DNA of 64,000 nt, taken from positions 6,758,001 to 6,822,000 of the forward strand of contig NZ_CP061379.1 in NCBI RefSeq assembly GCF_015624505.1, read 5' to 3'. The position numbers and the translations under genes were made by a program. How positions within the stretch are numbered: position 1 is the stretch's first letter; the number at the start of each line of letters is the position of its first letter. The notes beneath the pieces are model-generated. The model had not been told where the DNA came from and made no database searches. It was given only the letters and a program-made list of their open reading frames with translations. This document shows positions 45,070 to 54,222 of this stretch, one piece after another. The DNA is from Bradyrhizobium commune. Its GTDB lineage: Bacteria; Pseudomonadota; Alphaproteobacteria; Rhizobiales; Xanthobacteraceae.

Positions 45070-45343
45070 GTGACGGCCTTTTGGTTTGGGGCCGTCCTTG
45101 CGCGATCATTGCAGTTTCGAAGCGGCCGGCGGCGAGACGACCTCGCCTTACAGCCGAGTTTAGCTCAAGATCCCGCCAATAGCGAATGACCGACACGGCG
45201 ATTCTCCGTGTTGTCGAGTCTGGATGTTTTCGTCGGTTGCGGCACTGGCCAGTAGCCGGCCCTTCCCGCTATGTTCGATGCACCGATCACATCGGGCCGA
45301 TGCCCAGATCAGCTAGCCGTTTTTGTCGTGAGTATGCCGCCGG

Positions 45344-46261
45344 ATGAAAGACATTTTCGCTCTCAAGCTGTTTACGCGCGTGGCGCGGCTGGGCAGCTTT
45401 TCGGCGGCGGCACGGGAGTGCAACCTGTCGCAATCCCAGGCCTCGCGCATCGTTGCCGATCTCGAAGAATCGCTCGGCGCGCGCTTGTTGTCGCGCACCA
45501 CCCGCGCGGTGGTGCCGACCGAGGCGGGAAGCGAATTCCTGGCCAAGATGGAGCCGATTCTGGACGCGCTCGACGAGGCCGAGCAAAGCGTGCGCGAAGG
45601 CGGCGAGCTGCGTGGCACCTTGCGGCTCGGCATGCCCTCCAGCATGGCCATCCGCGAAGTCATTCCACGGCTCACCCCCTTCGCCGCAAAATATCCCAAG
45701 CTGAACATTCAGGTCCTGCTCGATGACAAGCGGCAGGATTTGGTGCGCGAAGCCGTCGACGTCGCCATTCGCATTGGCCGCCTCACCGACTCCAGCGCGA
45801 CCGCCAGGCTCATTGCCAGGATCACGCGCGTGATCGTCGCTGCGCCCTCCTATCTCGCGCAAGCGGGCATGCCGGAGGTGCCCGCAGACCTTTCGCGCCA
45901 CCGCATCATCGGCGGGCCCGCGACGCTGGTGCCGACCGCTTGGCAGTTCGAGCGGGACGGCAAGACAGAAACGCTGGAGCTGTCGCCGCACCTCTCCACC
46001 AATGACAATGAAGCCACCGTTGCGGCCGCCACCGCCGGCATGGGCATCACCTCCACGCAGCAATGGGCTTGCCGCCGCGAATTGCAAAGCGGTGCATTGG
46101 TCAGGCTGATGCCGGATTGGAAAACGCGGGACATTCCCGTGCACGCCTATTTTCCAGCTGGCCGCGCCACCCGCGCAGCAGCGCGTGCCCTGATCGATTT
46201 CCTCGCCGGCGAGTTTCGCCGGGAGGAGGAGCAAGCGACAAAAGCGGCAAAGACGGACTGA
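45344..46261 (+). CDS. LysR family transcriptional regulator
   Basis: A 305-residue regulator starting MKDIFALKLFTRVARLGSFSAAARE. The winged HTH spans residues 5-60 (LSQSQASRIVADLEESLGARLLSRT), and the ligand-binding domain follows (LRGTLRLGMPSSMAIREVIP). It reads towards the hypothetical gene, hydrolase and old yellow enzyme downstream, all on the same strand with gaps of 74-255 nt, so it may control them. The effector is unknown. Confidence 0.92.
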   Translation: MKDIFALKLFTRVARLGSFSAAARECNLSQSQASRIVADLEESLGARLLSRTTRAVVPTEAGSEFLAKMEPILDALDEAEQSVREGGELRGTLRLGMPSSMAIREVIPRLTPFAAKYPKLNIQVLLDDKRQDLVREAVDVAIRIGRLTDSSATARLIARITRVIVAAPSYLAQAGMPEVPADLSRHRIIGGPATLVPTAWQFERDGKTETLELSPHLSTNDNEATVAAATAGMGITSTQQWACRRELQSGALVRLMPDWKTRDIPVHAYFPAGRATRAAARALIDFLAGEFRREEEQATKAAKTD

Positions 46262-46516
46262 ATTGCCGACGGTACTGTGTCGCGTCAGGCGATAAGCCGT
46301 CCCGCCGCAGAACTAAACCCGATCGATTTCAAAGCGCTTTGGGGTTTTCGGTCAGTCCGCCGCGCGACCATGGGGCTGAATGGCCGCCGGCCGCCTATGT
46401 GGATCGTACATAAATCTTAGCGAAAACCGATGGCTACAGGCATCTGCTGACGCCGGGTACCCATTCTCCACCGACGACGGGCTTCGAACACGGCCGGTCC
46501 CAACAGGAGAATGAAG

Positions 46517-47236
46517 ATGAACGACCTTCTCGCCTTCGCCGTTGAAGCCCATGGCGGTCTCGCCCGCTGGGACGCCTTCTCCCGCCTGCGGGCCGAGCTC
46601 TCGGTTGGCGGTGCCATCTGGCAGATCAAGCAGCAGCCCGGCCTGCTCACCGACAAGGTGTTCGAGATCGACACGCATGCCGAGCGGCTTTCGATCACGC
46701 CGTTTGCAACTCCGAAGCATCGCAGCGTGTTTGTGCCGGATCGCCTCACGCTGGAATCCCTCGACGGCACTGTTTGCGAGATGCGCAACGATCCCGAGAC
46801 GGCCTTCAAAGGCCAGGTCCGGGAAACGCCGTGGGACAAATTCCACGTCGCCTATTTCGTCAGCGAAGCGCTATGGACCTACCTGACTTCGCCGTTCCTC
46901 TACACCTATCCGGGCTTCGTCAGCGAGGAGATCGAGCCCTGGCAGGAGAACGGCGAAACCTGGCGCCGTCTCCAGGTGACCTTCCCCGATTACATCAGGA
47001 GCCATACCCGCACGCAGGTCACGCATTTCGGCCCCGATGGCCTGATGCGGCGCCATGACTACACCGTCGACATCCTCGGCGGCGCGACGGGCGCCAACTA
47101 CACCACCGACTACCGTACCTTCCAGGGCATCAAGATGCCGACCAAGCGCCGCATCTACGCCTACGACGATGCGATGCAGAAGGTGCCCGATCCGCTGCTG
47201 GTCTCGCTCGATTTCGGCAAGCTGTCCTTCAGCTAA
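46517..47236 (+). CDS. Conserved-looking hypothetical protein (239 aa)
   Basis: A 239-residue protein without signal peptide. The pattern is beta-rich (RLRAELSVGGAIWQIKQQPG, TYPGFVSEEIEPWQENGETWRRLQV, and ending DPLLVSLDFGKLSFS), suggestive of a lipocalin or START-like barrel, though I cannot assign one. The ATG at 46517 gives a 7-nt gap to AGGAG at 46505-46509; the ATG at 46511 would leave only one base. It lies between a LysR gene and a hydrolase. Confidence 0.75.
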   Translation: MNDLLAFAVEAHGGLARWDAFSRLRAELSVGGAIWQIKQQPGLLTDKVFEIDTHAERLSITPFATPKHRSVFVPDRLTLESLDGTVCEMRNDPETAFKGQVRETPWDKFHVAYFVSEALWTYLTSPFLYTYPGFVSEEIEPWQENGETWRRLQVTFPDYIRSHTRTQVTHFGPDGLMRRHDYTVDILGGATGANYTTDYRTFQGIKMPTKRRIYAYDDAMQKVPDPLLVSLDFGKLSFS

Positions 47237-47309
47237 GCCCCTTCAACCCATCTCACACCATCCTCAACCCAAACCAACCAAACCGACTTCAACCCAAAGG
47301 AACTGTGTC

Positions 47310-48083
47310 ATGACCAAGCTCATCCGTAACCTGCTCGCCGCCACCACCGCTCTCACCACTCTTATCGGCTTCGCCCCGGCCCAGGCCGCTCCCCCCGGTG
47401 CGACCAAGAACATCGTGCTGGTGCACGGTGCCTTCGTCGACGGCTCAGGCTGGAAAGCGATCGCCGAGATCCTGCGCAAGCGCGGCTACAATGTCAGCAT
47501 CGTGCAACCGCCTGAAACCTCGCTCGAGGACGACGTCGCCGCGACCAACCGTGTGCTCGACGGACTGGATGGTCCAGCGGTGCTGGTCGGCCACAGCTAT
47601 GGCGGCGTCATCATCACAGTGGCCGGCAATCATCCGCAGGTGAAGAACCTGGTCTACGTCGCGGCGTTGCAGCCCGACGCTGGCGAAAGCGCTGGCCAAT
47701 TGCTCGGGAGCAAGCCGGCTGCCACCAACTACATCGTGCCTTCCAAGGACGGCTTCCTGACCATTCAGCGCGAACACTTCCAGGATGCTTTCGCGGCAGA
47801 CCTTCCGAAAGCCGAGGCCGACTTCATCGGTGCCTCGCAGGTGGCGACGTCGGGCAAGGCACTCTCCACGCCTGTCACCTCGCCGGCGTGGAAGGTGAAG
47901 CCGAGCTTTGCGATCGTTGCGACGCAGGACCGGGCCATCAACCCGGACCTCGAACGCTCGATGTATACGCGATCGCATGCGGTGACGACCGAGATCGCCG
48001 CAAGCCACGCCGTCTACATCTCGCAGCCGGCTGCGGTCGCCAAGGTGATCGAACAGGCTGCGGCCGCCGCCGTCACGCACTGA
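47310..48083 (+). CDS. Secreted alpha/beta hydrolase
   Basis: A 257-residue protein with a signal peptide (MTKLIRNLLAATTALTTLIGFAPAQA). It has LVHGAFVDGSGW near residue 38, the nucleophile elbow VGHSYGGV with Ser, a later Asp in ATQDRAINPD and the His in ASHAVYISQP. This fits the AB_hydrolase_6-type esterase group. It follows the hypothetical gene by 74 nt and precedes the old yellow enzyme by 104 nt. The substrate is unknown. Confidence 0.88.
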   Translation: MTKLIRNLLAATTALTTLIGFAPAQAAPPGATKNIVLVHGAFVDGSGWKAIAEILRKRGYNVSIVQPPETSLEDDVAATNRVLDGLDGPAVLVGHSYGGVIITVAGNHPQVKNLVYVAALQPDAGESAGQLLGSKPAATNYIVPSKDGFLTIQREHFQDAFAADLPKAEADFIGASQVATSGKALSTPVTSPAWKVKPSFAIVATQDRAINPDLERSMYTRSHAVTTEIAASHAVYISQPAAVAKVIEQAAAAAVTH

Positions 48084-48186
48084 ACCGAACACCTCCAGCC
48101 ATCCCACAAACACGCAATTTGCCACGCGCCGGCGAGCACCGGATGACGACGCTCGCCGGACGATCCCAACCACAGGAGAAGAAACC

Positions 48187-49293
48187 ATGTCCAAACTCTA
48201 CAGCCCCGTCCAGATCGGTGCGATCCGTCTGGACCATCGTATCGTCCAGGCCCCGCTAACCCGGCTTCGTTCCGACCAACCCGGCGACGTCCCGGGCGCC
48301 ATGATGGTGAAGTACTACGCGCAGCGCGCCTCGAAAGGTGGCCTGCAGATCGCCGAAGCCACGCCCGTCTCGGTGCAGGGCCGCGGCTATCTCGGCGCGC
48401 CCGGAATCTACAGCGACGCGCAGGTCGCGGGCTGGCGCAAGGTTGTCGACGCCGTTCACGCCAAAGGCGGCGTGATCGTCCTGCAGCTCTGGCACGTCGG
48501 CCGGCAGAGCCATGTGTCGATGACCGGCGGCGTTGCGCCGCTCGCGCCGTCGGCCGTTCCGGTCGAAGACCTCGTCTTCACCAGGGATGGTTGGATCAAG
48601 GCCTCACCGAACCGCGCGCTCGAGGTCGCCGAGATCAAGGAGATCGTCGAGCAATTCCGCCAGGGTGCGATCCGCGCCAAGGCAGCCGGCTTCGACGGCG
48701 TCGAGATTCACGGCGCCAACGGCTATCTGATCGATCAGTTCTTGCAGGACGGTTCGAACAAGCGGACCGACAGCTACGGCGGGTCGATCGAGAACCGCAC
48801 GCGTTTCCTGCTCGAGGTCACCGAGGCCGTCACCTCGGTCTGGAGTGGCGATCGCGTTGGCGTTCGGTTGGGTCCGAGCGGCACCTTCGGATCGATGTCC
48901 GACAGCAATCCGGATGGGCTGTTTGGCTACGCGGCTCAGCAACTCAATCGCTTCGGCCTCGCCTATCTGCACCTGATCGAACCGCGGATCGACGGATCCA
49001 AACTTCGCGCGGACGGATTGCCGCCCGTTGCCGCCCATCAGCTCCGCCGCGTCTTCAAGGGCCCGATCATTGCCGCCGGCGGTTTCGAGCGCGACAGCGC
49101 TGAGGCGATCGTTGATACCGGCGATGCCGACCTCGTCGCCTTTGGCCGGCATTTTGCCGCGAACCCGGACCTGGTGCAGCGCCTGCGCCGCAATCTGCCG
49201 CTCAACCCGCATGATCGCGACACCTTCTACGGGGGCGGCGAGCGGGGGTATACTGACTATCAGTTCCTCGCAGAGACTGCAGTCATTGCATGA
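48187..49293 (+). CDS. Old yellow enzyme family alkene reductase
   Basis: A 368-residue FMN-dependent NAD(P)H oxidoreductase of the NemA/xenobiotic reductase type. LQLWHVGRQSH has the conserved active-site region, and FDGVEIHGANGYLIDQFLQDG and RTDSYGGSIENR are typical. The C-terminal FGRHFAANPDL and YTDY motifs bind FMN. It reduces activated C=C bonds and electrophiles. It is the last gene of the LysR-linked set and is followed by a terminator. Confidence 0.93.
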   Translation: MSKLYSPVQIGAIRLDHRIVQAPLTRLRSDQPGDVPGAMMVKYYAQRASKGGLQIAEATPVSVQGRGYLGAPGIYSDAQVAGWRKVVDAVHAKGGVIVLQLWHVGRQSHVSMTGGVAPLAPSAVPVEDLVFTRDGWIKASPNRALEVAEIKEIVEQFRQGAIRAKAAGFDGVEIHGANGYLIDQFLQDGSNKRTDSYGGSIENRTRFLLEVTEAVTSVWSGDRVGVRLGPSGTFGSMSDSNPDGLFGYAAQQLNRFGLAYLHLIEPRIDGSKLRADGLPPVAAHQLRRVFKGPIIAAGGFERDSAEAIVDTGDADLVAFGRHFAANPDLVQRLRRNLPLNPHDRDTFYGGGERGYTDYQFLAETAVIA

Positions 49294-49304
49294 AATCGAC
49301 AAAG

Positions 49305-49331
49305 AAGGCCCGGAGCAATCCGGGCCTTTCG
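49305..49331 (+). terminator. Terminator hairpin after the old yellow enzyme gene
   Basis: AAGGCCCGG (49305-49313) pairs perfectly with CCGGGCCTT (49320-49328) around AGCAAT, followed by TTC. Confidence 0.75.
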
Positions 49332-49350
49332 GTATCAGGCTCCAAACCAT

Positions 49351-49412
49351 CGCTAGATCAACTTGTCCTCACAGACAAGATGCTGTTCGGCTCGGACGGG
49401 CCGGTGATCACG
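49351..49412 (+). pseudogene. Relic of an amidohydrolase gene
   Basis: These 62 bases match 44231-44293 of the intact amidohydrolase gene closely, for example GACAAGATGCTGTTCGGCTC shared exactly, with a base missing, a stop codon (TAG) created in the early part and a Trp-to-Gly change in DKMLFGSDGPVIT. It has no start, no frame and no flanking gene body, so it is a decayed scrap of a related gene. Confidence 0.6.
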
Positions 49413-49438
49413 AGCTTGCACGGACCCGCACGGACGTT

Positions 49439-50142
49439 TCAGCCAATCCATTTGAAGGCGCGGGCGAGAAATGCAACACCATTCTCAGCTTGCCACTCCC
49501 CATGGGCCATTATTACTTTCGATGGTTCCCAACTCATCATCTTTGCTTTGGCTTCGCGGAGCTTTTTGCGGTCGACGAAGGAGAGGCGCCAATCAAGTGG
49601 CGCATATCCCGCGCCTTCCACAATCTTCGAGAGCCGCGCGAGCCATCGTTGCCAGGGCGCCCAATTCTCGAGAAGCCATCTTGATGAAAAGTTCTCGGAA
49701 AAATCTGCCAAAATCGCCGTGCGCGATGGGATGTGGAGAAAGGCGATTTCATCCATCATGAGGGAGCCGCGAACCCAGCACTGGTCGATTTGTCCAGCCC
49801 AAGCGGCCGGCGGCTCATCTGTCAGCGGCGACTGAAACGGGAGATCACTCCGCTTCCTTATCGTGGAGGCAGGTCCCCAAAGCTCCGCGTCAGGAAATGC
49901 CGCATGCCAGTCACCGAGATAAAATGGTGTATCTTGTTGGGGCTCACCAAATGTGCCGGTCGGCCGAAAGTCTGGATCTCGTTTCGCAAATTAGCGCCGA
50001 GTTCGATCGGCGACCAAATCCAAAGATCCCCATTTTGCAGGCGGACGACAACGCTGCGGGTTGGATAAGGGAAACCGTGAAAACTGACGTTGCTTCCCTC
50101 GATAATCCAGATGTTCTCGGCGATTGGAACAAAGGCTGCCAT
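49439..50142 (-). pseudogene. DUF4336 family protein, frameshifted
   Basis: The N-terminal half reads MAAFVPIAENIWIIEGSNVSF (from 50142), and the DUF4336 part continues to KIHHF, then leaves frame to a stop near 49858. In the next frame the expected continuation follows without a break: FYLGDWHAAFPDAELWG, then FHIPSRTAILADFS-type sequence (49759) and HGEWQAENG near the C-terminus. A T run of four (49921-49924, plus-strand A) appears to have lost one T; with five T the frame would be whole. A sequencing error is possible. The family's function is unknown. Confidence 0.75.
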
Positions 50143-50415
50143 CGGGAGCACCTCTGAAGGGCATGATTGTCATCGATCCCTGGCGGGAGCCGATAGATGT
50201 CAGTCAATCCACAAATGTCTCGAATGGATCCTCTTCGGGTCAAACCCGCTACGCTCTGGTCGAGCAGATTTTCCAGTGAAGCTCCGAAACCTGCCGCGTT
50301 CGGTAAGAGTACCAACCGCTGGGCGGCGGAACGGCACCCACTCGCCTTTCCGTCTTGGATCGTTGTCTTCATCCTGTATAGTCTCGCGCCTGTAACAATC
50401 CCGAGGACCGTACAA

Positions 50416-51147
50416 TTGAGCATCAAAGCCGTCGTCTTCGACGCCTACGGAACGCTCTACGACATCCAGTCCGTCGCCGACATCACCGAGGATGCGTTTC
50501 CGGGCTATGGCGAGATCATCACGCAGGTCTGGCGGATCAAGCAGCTCGAATACACCTGGTTGCGCTCGCTGATGCGGCGCTACCAGGATTTTTCTGCGAT
50601 CACGCGCGACTCGCTTGCCTATACGCTGCGCCTGCTCGGACTCGCCTATGAGGGCGAGGCTTTCGAGCGCGTGATCGAGAAATATCTGCATCTCGATCTC
50701 TATCCGGATGCAGCAGATGCGCTTGCGGCGCTGAAGCCGCGAAAGCTTGCCATCCTCTCCAATGGCAGCCCGGACATGCTGAATGCGCTGGTGCGCAATT
50801 CCGGTCTCGACCGCCTGCTCGATGCCACCATCAGCGTCGATGCGAAGAAGATATTCAAGCCGAGCCCGCAGGCCTATGAGCTGATCGGCGAGGTGCTCGG
50901 CACCAAGCCGGACGAGGTTTTGTTCGTCTCCTCCAATCCCTGGGACGTGGCCGGTGCGAAAGCGTTCGGGCTCAACGTCGCCTGGATCGAACGGGTGACT
51001 CCGGAGGCGATGGCGCTGGCTTGCGTCGAGAACGAACTCGTGGCACCGCTGACGATGTTCAAGGCGATCCGCACCCAGATGGACGAACTCGGCTTTGCGC
51101 CGGATCATCGTGTCCGTTCGCTCTCGGAGCTGTCCGGGATCGCCTAG
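50416..51147 (+). CDS. Haloacid dehalogenase, type II (HAD superfamily)
   Basis: A 243-residue hydrolase of the L-2-haloacid dehalogenase group. VVFDAYGTLYD carries the nucleophile Asp near residue 9, LSNGSPDML the Ser/Thr motif, KPSPQAYE the Lys, and SSNPWDVAGAKAFGL the acid motif. The start is a TTG at 50416; no nearby ATG or GTG fits. It would remove chlorine from short haloacids or act on a related substrate. It is 30 nt before the YbaK gene. Confidence 0.88.
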   Translation: MSIKAVVFDAYGTLYDIQSVADITEDAFPGYGEIITQVWRIKQLEYTWLRSLMRRYQDFSAITRDSLAYTLRLLGLAYEGEAFERVIEKYLHLDLYPDAADALAALKPRKLAILSNGSPDMLNALVRNSGLDRLLDATISVDAKKIFKPSPQAYELIGEVLGTKPDEVLFVSSNPWDVAGAKAFGLNVAWIERVTPEAMALACVENELVAPLTMFKAIRTQMDELGFAPDHRVRSLSELSGIA

Positions 51148-51177
51148 GGATGATCGCCGCCCGCCCGTGAGACTTGA

Positions 51178-51645
51178 ATGAGCCTGGAATCCGTTCGCGC
51201 CTTTTTCGCCGAGAAAGCCCCCGACATCTCCGTCATGGAATCCCCGATCAGCTCCGCGACCGTGACGCTGGCCGCCGAAGCCTATGGGGTCGAGCCCGGC
51301 ATGATCGCCAAGACGCTGTCGCTGCGCGTCGGCGAGCGTGTGATCCTGATCGTCGCGGCCGGCACCTCGCGGATGGACAACAAGAAGGTGAAGGCGCAGT
51401 TCGGCGGCAAGCCGAAGATGCTCGGGCTGGAAGAGGTCGCCGAGATCACCGGCCACGAGGTCGGCGGCGTCTGCCCGTTCGGGCTGAAATCACCGCTGCC
51501 GGTTTATTGCGACGTGTCGCTGAAGGCGTTCGATGTGGTGGTGCCGGCCGCGGGCTCGACCCACAGCGCCGTGCGCATCACGCCGGAGCGAATGGCCGAG
51601 CTGACCGCCGCAGAGTGGGTCGACGTCTGCGAGGTCAGGCCGTAA
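51178..51645 (+). CDS. YbaK/EbsC family aminoacyl-tRNA deacylase
   Basis: A 155-residue YbaK/EbsC fold protein. Family segments are ISSATVTLAAEAYGVEPGMIAKTLSLR and HEVGGVCPFGL, with a conserved Lys in AKTLS. Such proteins free misacylated tRNA-Pro or tRNA-Cys. It starts at ATG 51178 after the haloacid dehalogenase; translational coupling is possible but no overlap exists. Which tRNA it edits is not visible. Confidence 0.9.
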   Translation: MSLESVRAFFAEKAPDISVMESPISSATVTLAAEAYGVEPGMIAKTLSLRVGERVILIVAAGTSRMDNKKVKAQFGGKPKMLGLEEVAEITGHEVGGVCPFGLKSPLPVYCDVSLKAFDVVVPAAGSTHSAVRITPERMAELTAAEWVDVCEVRP

Positions 51646-51697
51646 AGCTGCGGGATGCCTGATGCATTTGCCAGTTGGGGAGGCTAATGTGAGGACC

Positions 51698-52525
51698 ATG
51701 ACCGATGACAAGGTAAAACGACGACTGACCACCGTGCTGTGCGCTGACGTGTACGGCTATTCCCGCCTCATGGAGGCCGACGAGACGGGAACGCTGGAGA
51801 CGCTCCGCCGCTATCGCACGGCCATTGCGGGATTGGTCGCGCGTCATGACGGCCGCATCGTGAATACCTGGGGCGATGCCGTGATCGCCGAGTTCGCCAG
51901 CGTCGTCGAGGCCGTGCAATGTGCGGTCGAGATTCAGCAGGAAATTGCCAATCAGGATTCAGAGCACTCGCAGCCGATGCGATTTCGCATCGGCATCAAC
52001 CTCGGCGATGTGATGGTGGACGGTTCCGACATCTATGGCGACGGGGTCAATATCGCGTCACGGCTGCAAGAGCTCGCCGAACCCGGCGGCGTCGTGATCT
52101 CGAGCTCCGTCTACGACCAGGTGCACAACAAACTAGCCGTCGGCTTCGACTGTCTCGGCCAGCGACCCATGAAGAATGTTGCTCCCGTGACGAGCTATCG
52201 GGTGACCATGAGCGGCCAAGCCGCCGGGCGAGAGAGCTTCACAGTCGACGAAAGCCCAACCCGCGGCCGGGAAGCGGATAGGCTGCGCCTTGGCGACAGG
52301 CGCGAGCCATCCTCGTGGACGCATGTCGTCTCGGATTTGCTGCCAAGGCTGCCCCGCTCCATTGCAACGGCGCTCACGGTGTCGGCCTTTCTGATTCTGA
52401 TCAATGTTTTCACCGGCATGCACAAGATCTGGTTCCATTGGCCAGTCGCCGTCATTCTCTTCGGCGCCCTGTTGCGGACAGCGCTCCGGCATCGACCTGA
52501 ATCGGACAGCAAGGGCGAGCGCTGA
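51698..52525 (+). CDS. Class III adenylate/guanylate cyclase with C-terminal membrane segments
   Basis: A 275-residue cyclase. The catalytic domain (residues about 8-170) has VLCADVYGYSRLM with metal-binding Asp, TWGDAVIAEFAS and GINLGDVMVDGSDIYGDGVNIASRL with the second metal Asp. A linker follows, then two hydrophobic segments near 225-265 (ALTVSAFLILINVF and PVAVILFGALL). Most rhizobial cyclases put membrane or TPR parts differently, so the C-terminal anchor is notable. ATG after GAGGACC. Confidence 0.88.
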   Translation: MTDDKVKRRLTTVLCADVYGYSRLMEADETGTLETLRRYRTAIAGLVARHDGRIVNTWGDAVIAEFASVVEAVQCAVEIQQEIANQDSEHSQPMRFRIGINLGDVMVDGSDIYGDGVNIASRLQELAEPGGVVISSSVYDQVHNKLAVGFDCLGQRPMKNVAPVTSYRVTMSGQAAGRESFTVDESPTRGREADRLRLGDRREPSSWTHVVSDLLPRLPRSIATALTVSAFLILINVFTGMHKIWFHWPVAVILFGALLRTALRHRPESDSKGER

Positions 52526-52633
52526 ACGAGGCGGTGCGACGACGTCGTCCGAACCAGGTGCCAAAACTCTTCGGCGAACCCGCCACAGCGACGCCACCCG
52601 CTGACCTCTGCGCAGGTTTTTCCGGATCAATCT

Positions 52634-52987
52634 TCAGTCGTCGTCATCGTTGTAAGGGCGCGGAGCCGGTGCGACCGCAGGCGGCGGCGCAGCATTGTAG
52701 CGCGGCGCCGGCACGCCTCGGCCGCGCGGGACCGGCTGGGGCGGCGGTGCCTGATTGTTGGACTGGAACACCGCACGGCATGCGCTCGACAATTGCGGCG
52801 TGTTCGCCTGCAGGCAGGCGACGATGCGGTTCTCGTCCGGAATCTGGTCACTGCACAGGCGCCAGACGTCGGGCGTACAGGCCATCTGCTGTTCCAGGGT
52901 GCCGCGATGCTCTTGCGCGAACGCGGAGCTCGCGACCATCCCGCCGATCGAAAGTGCAACACTGAGCGCGATGTGCCCTGTCCGCAT
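52634..52987 (-). CDS. Secreted Cys-containing, Pro-rich protein
   Basis: A 117-residue exported protein, start MRTGHIALSVALSIGG (52987), signal peptide ending AFAQ. Four cysteines lie in TPDVWRLCSD, VACLQAN and SACRAVF after MACTPDVW, followed by a Pro/Ala-rich tail and an acidic end (DDDD). The arrangement resembles short cysteine-rich-repeat proteins of rhizobia, none of which I can assign. Probably periplasmic. Confidence 0.65.
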   Translation of the reverse strand: MRTGHIALSVALSIGGMVASSAFAQEHRGTLEQQMACTPDVWRLCSDQIPDENRIVACLQANTPQLSSACRAVFQSNNQAPPPQPVPRGRGVPAPRYNAAPPPAVAPAPRPYNDDDD

Positions 52988-53088
52988 TTGCTGGTCCTTC
53001 TCGAAGCCGCCAATTCTCGTCAATTAATAAGGCGCGGGAAGGTTTCTTACCGGACAACAAGACGTGAAGGTGAGCCCTTGTCGGGAAC

Positions 53089-54078
53089 CTATTCCACCCT
53101 GCCGATCTTCTTGACTGCCGCGATCAGCCGGGCGCTGTCGGCCGCAACAAATTCCGAGAAGGCCGGTGCGTCCTGATAGGCGACGAGACTGCCTGAGGCA
53201 TCGAAGGTCTTGAGCACGTCGGGGCTCGCCATCGCCTGCGCCATCGCTTCGCGCAGGCGGCTCGCGATCGGCGCCGGCAGCGAGCTCTGTGCAAAGAGCC
53301 CGGCCCAGATGTACATTTCGACGTCCTTGTAGCCAAGCTCCTGGAAGGTCGGTACATCCGGAAAGCTCGCAATGCGCTGCGCGCCGCAATTGCCGAGCAC
53401 GCGCAGCTTGCCGTCGTCGACCTGCGGCTTCAGCGTGCCGGGTGCCGCCGCAATCCCCTGCACCGTGCCGCTGAGCAGCGCCGTCAGCGCCGGCCCGGCA
53501 CCGCGGAACGGCACGTGCAGCAGCTTGATGCCGGCACTGTTGGCAAACATCTCCATCGCCACATGCAGCGTGCCGTAGGGACCGGACGAGCCATAGGTGA
53601 TCTGGCCCGGCCGCTTCTTCGCATCCTCGACAAAATCCTGCGCCGTCTTCCACGGTGCCGACGCCGGCACTGCAAGCAGCGTGGGATCGGCCAGCACGCG
53701 CGCGATCGGCATGAACTGCGACACCTCGTAGGCGACGGGACGGTCGAACAGCCGGTCGGCCTCGGGGAGCACCGCGAGCGAGGATAGCGTCATCAGGAGC
53801 GTATAGCCGTCGGGCTCGGCCCGCGCGGCAGCAGCGTTGCCGACCGATCCGCCCGCCCCGCCCGCGCGGTTGTCGACGACGACGGCCTTGCCGAGGATCC
53901 GCTCCAGCGCCTGCGCGACGGGGCGCGCCGCGAGATCGGCCTGCCCGCCGGCCGGAAACGGCACGATCATGGTGATGTTGCGGACGGGATAGGTTTGCGC
54001 GAAGGCCTTGTCCGGCACGGCGCTCCGCAACAACGGCAATGCCGCAGCGGCGCGCAAGAGATTGCGTCGATCCATCAT
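53089..54078 (-). CDS. Bug/TctC family extracytoplasmic binding protein
   Basis: A 329-residue binding protein of the tripartite tricarboxylate transporter (TTT) type. The N-terminus starts MMDRRNLLRAAAALPLLRS, a signal peptide, and the mature part begins YPVRNITMIVPFPAGGQADLAARPVAQAL. GSSGPYGTLHVAMEMFAN and PFRGAGPAL are typical Bug segments. No tctA or tctB gene is nearby, so it is an orphan, as is usual for the many Bug proteins. Its ligand may be a small acid. Confidence 0.9.
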   Translation of the reverse strand: MMDRRNLLRAAAALPLLRSAVPDKAFAQTYPVRNITMIVPFPAGGQADLAARPVAQALERILGKAVVVDNRAGGAGGSVGNAAAARAEPDGYTLLMTLSSLAVLPEADRLFDRPVAYEVSQFMPIARVLADPTLLAVPASAPWKTAQDFVEDAKKRPGQITYGSSGPYGTLHVAMEMFANSAGIKLLHVPFRGAGPALTALLSGTVQGIAAAPGTLKPQVDDGKLRVLGNCGAQRIASFPDVPTFQELGYKDVEMYIWAGLFAQSSLPAPIASRLREAMAQAMASPDVLKTFDASGSLVAYQDAPAFSEFVAADSARLIAAVKKIGRVE

Positions 54079-54222
54079 AGTCCCCTCCCCCCGATTTTCT
54101 TTTGTGCCGCCAGCCTAGCGTGCTGCGCAGCAAGAACAAGGCGTTAACGAAGCATTGACCATGTCGGCCCCCGTCAGGAACGCGTCCGTGAGCCCGCCGT
54201 TGCCCTTTTGACGGAGTGAGTG

